Shown in pieces: positions 44,721 to 46,184 of a DNA stretch of 46,184 nucleotides (the stretch's first letter is position 1; each line of letters begins with the position of its first letter). The notes under the pieces were generated by a model. That model was not told the DNA's origin. It worked only from the letters and a program-made list of their open reading frames with translations, and did no database searches. The DNA is from an uncultured Bacilli bacterium. Its GTDB lineage: Bacteria > Bacillota_I > Bacilli_A > RF39 > UBA660. The translations under genes and the position numbers were made by a program. The DNA lies in contig CAKOIE010000008.1 of NCBI GenBank assembly GCA_934086395.1, positions 1 to 46,184 of the forward strand, given 5' to 3'.

Positions 44721-44806
44721 AAAGCACGTCCTTTCATAATATATTTCACTAATAATCATATATAAATATAGCGGATTATAGGAGCTTTTCTTCAAAAAGC
44801 AACTTG
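44721..44806 (-). ncRNA. Leader of rplS with a hairpin (possible L19 leader)
   Basis: About 80 bases between the promoter and the start codon hold a hairpin, GCTTTTTGAAGAAAAGC, and a second AT-rich structure. Bacillota rplS genes often carry an autoregulatory L19 leader; the match here is by position and general shape only. Confidence 0.4.
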
Positions 44807-44835
44807 ATTATATCAAAACTATCCCCTAATTACAA
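44807..44835 (-). promoter_or_regulatory. Promoter of rplS
   Basis: Minus strand -35 TTGTAA at 44835-44830, 17-base spacer, -10 TATAAT at 44812-44807. Confidence 0.65.
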
Positions 44836-44876
44836 GTGTTTTTAGTCCTTTTTCACATGCTTTTATACGTGATCTT

Positions 44877-46184
44877 TTATAAACTTAATTTATAAGGACT
44901 ATTTTTTTCACCAGTACCACTAGCTATCAAGATATCAGATTTCAAGAAAACGGCCGGAAAGACGCCGATGGACGTATACGCGTCATCGACATTGACAACA
45001 CCGGCCCCATTCACACTGAACACGTTAGCCAAATTACCAGAGTAAGGCGACAATGTCCAACTATATTTCGCTAACCAGTTATCTGTCTTACATTTTCCGT
45101 TTGAATAATCATAACTTTTATTTGCTGTATCATATGTTATACCTGCTCTAAGGTTTTCATGACATTCTGTAAGTGTTGATGCATATCCATAATCACTTGC
45201 ATATATTAGTCCAACCTTACCAATCCATTCAGTAGGGCGACTATTTTGATAGGTGATTGTTCCTCTTTCTCTATTATATTGACTTAATAAATTCAATGTA
45301 TATGGGTTTGAACCAGTATAACTATTTCCTCCTATATTCCACACACTTTCGCTTATCATATTTTGATAATTACTTTTTATAACGTTAGTATAATCAAATA
45401 CCCCAGTTTGGCTAAGTACTGGTTTATTAGCACTTGAATCCCACTCAAAGTATGAATTATACCAATTTGTCTTGTTTGCAGTTAGGCCTGTATTTAAATA
45501 ATCACCATTTAATTCATTTTTTAAGTCTGCTTCTGTCCAATTATTAAATCCCCAATCATCATTTCCAGTGGCATCCCAAGAAAAATTTCCTAATGACTCG
45601 TCTCTAACTAGTTTTATCTTTTTACTTGTTACTCCACTAGAATCTGTTATGTTAAAAATTCCAATTATTCTCCAAAGTTCTCCTGTGTTTGCAAACTCAA
45701 CATAATTTCTAGGTTCTGATCCGGTATATCTTACATTTTTATCTACGGTTGGATCGATAAATAATCCGTGTATATTACTACTATCTAGTTCTTGAACTTT
45801 ACTTACATATTCTACTGCATTTATACCAGTACTTTCAAAGTTTACTACTAACTTATTTGGTATATTATCTAAATTTGAAACATTAATATCCCATTTTCCA
45901 GTTGCATAATTACAGTTAAAACTTACTGGGCTATCTTTTAACTCAGTATTATTTTTATAAGCAGTTGATATAGCACTGTAAAAACAAGTTGTAGGTAATT
46001 CTTTTACTTCTACTCCATCTACGTACGCTACTATATCTATATCTTTATTTAAATAATTAATATATTTTATCTGATTTGCTAGTTCTAAATCATTCCATAT
46101 ATATCCTGCATTTAAATTAAGTTTTATATAATAATCATTATTACTTTTATTATTTGTTAAGATAGTTAATGACTTAGTTTTACT
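44877..46184 (-). CDS. Modular surface protein, type-A C-terminal domain with hypervariable tip (gene 6, 5' end outside window)
   Basis: The frame, read codon by codon, is open from the stop at 44877 to the right window edge (at least 435 residues); an internal ATG at 45359 is not the true start. Visible order: NLNAGYIWNDLELANQI region (as in broken gene 5), a segment with cysteines, then GLFIDPTVDKNVRYTGSEP, ELWRIIGIFN, and the type-A module ending WTLSP...PAVFLKSD and SPYKLSL. The module is shared with genes 1 and 3, the N-terminal part with gene 5, so it is a recombinant-like combination. The tip (44952-45043) is the partner of the gene 1 tip. Confidence 0.72.
   Translation of the reverse strand, partial: SKTKSLTILTNNKSNNDYYIKLNLNAGYIWNDLELANQIKYINYLNKDIDIVAYVDGVEVKELPTTCFYSAISTAYKNNTELKDSPVSFNCNYATGKWDINVSNLDNIPNKLVVNFESTGINAVEYVSKVQELDSSNIHGLFIDPTVDKNVRYTGSEPRNYVEFANTGELWRIIGIFNITDSSGVTSKKIKLVRDESLGNFSWDATGNDDWGFNNWTEADLKNELNGDYLNTGLTANKTNWYNSYFEWDSSANKPVLSQTGVFDYTNVIKSNYQNMISESVWNIGGNSYTGSNPYTLNLLSQYNRERGTITYQNSRPTEWIGKVGLIYASDYGYASTLTECHENLRAGITYDTANKSYDYSNGKCKTDNWLAKYSWTLSPYSGNLANVFSVNGAGVVNVDDAYTSIGVFPAVFLKSDILIASGTGEKNSPYKLSL
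44952..45043 (-). other. Candidate diversity-generating variable region (gene 6 tip)
   Basis: Ungapped alignment to 13544-13635: 35 of 92 columns differ inside, while 14 and 17 bases on the two flanks are identical. Unchanged columns almost lack coding-strand A (3 of 57). Encodes a tip that starts at YSGNLANVFSVNG and ends before PAVFLKSD. Confidence 0.6.

Noticed and set aside
45359..45359. ATG at 45357-45359 as the start of surface gene 6
   Set aside because: The frame continues open upstream through the conserved type-A module and beyond to the window edge, so this is an internal methionine.

Overview
This window is low-GC, gene-dense DNA from a bacterium of the Bacillota/Bacilli side of the tree. 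The evidence is synteny and gene content: rimP-nusA-rnpM-infB, dnaG-sigA-trmK, a T-box-controlled thrS, a PrsA lipoprotein, LytR-CpsA-Psr and NlpC/P60 wall proteins, YjcZ-like micro-proteins, and TasA/camelysin-like surface proteins. An [FeFe] hydrogenase points to an anaerobe. A small-genome gut lineage (RF39-like) would fit, but that is inference. TGA is a stop codon here: two overlapping or tightly spaced genes end in TGA (32336-32338 and 26092-26094). Almost everything lies on the minus strand; only clpP and prsA are plus-strand genes.

Layout. 1-3530: translation/transcription operon (infB cut by the window edge, rnpM, nusA, a half-length rimP). 3567-8586: an ADP-ribosyltransferase-like hypothetical gene, clpP, an LCP wall enzyme, a TasA-like surface protein and an NlpC/P60 protein. 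8642-13413: trmK, sigA, dnaG and a flippase-like membrane protein. 13472-20200: four surface-protein genes in a row, each behind an almost identical promoter with a G-run between -35 and -10. 20211-33755: rmuC, VTT-family membrane protein, lysozyme-like protein, HerA-like ATPase, two unlisted micro-proteins, prsA, recX, hydrogenase, mini-rhodanese, mtaB, unknown membrane proteins, a CPBP protease and its motif-less paralogue, and a DUF421 protein. 33801-38918: thrS with T-box, a tandem pair of candidate type I toxin-antitoxin loci, an amidoligase-like gene and serS. 39125-46184: a broken surface-protein gene, lon, pdp, rplS and a further surface-protein gene cut by the right edge.

The most interesting content has two parts. 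(1) A modular surface-protein family (six members seen, one broken) seems to vary at two levels. Its promoters have homopolymeric G-runs of 5, 6 or 7, which set the -35/-10 spacing to 13, 14 or 16. Two C-terminal tips (13544-13635 and 44952-45043) show the base-specific substitution pattern expected from a diversity-generating retroelement: 35 of 92 columns differ, and only 3 of the 57 unchanged columns are A on the coding strand. No reverse transcriptase lies in the window. (2) Two tandem loci at 35842-36527 each encode a 29-residue hydrophobic peptide and a convergent ~100-nt antisense RNA, with paired direct repeats that let the RNA pair with the toxin leader. This has the architecture of the Fst/par type I system but an unrelated peptide.
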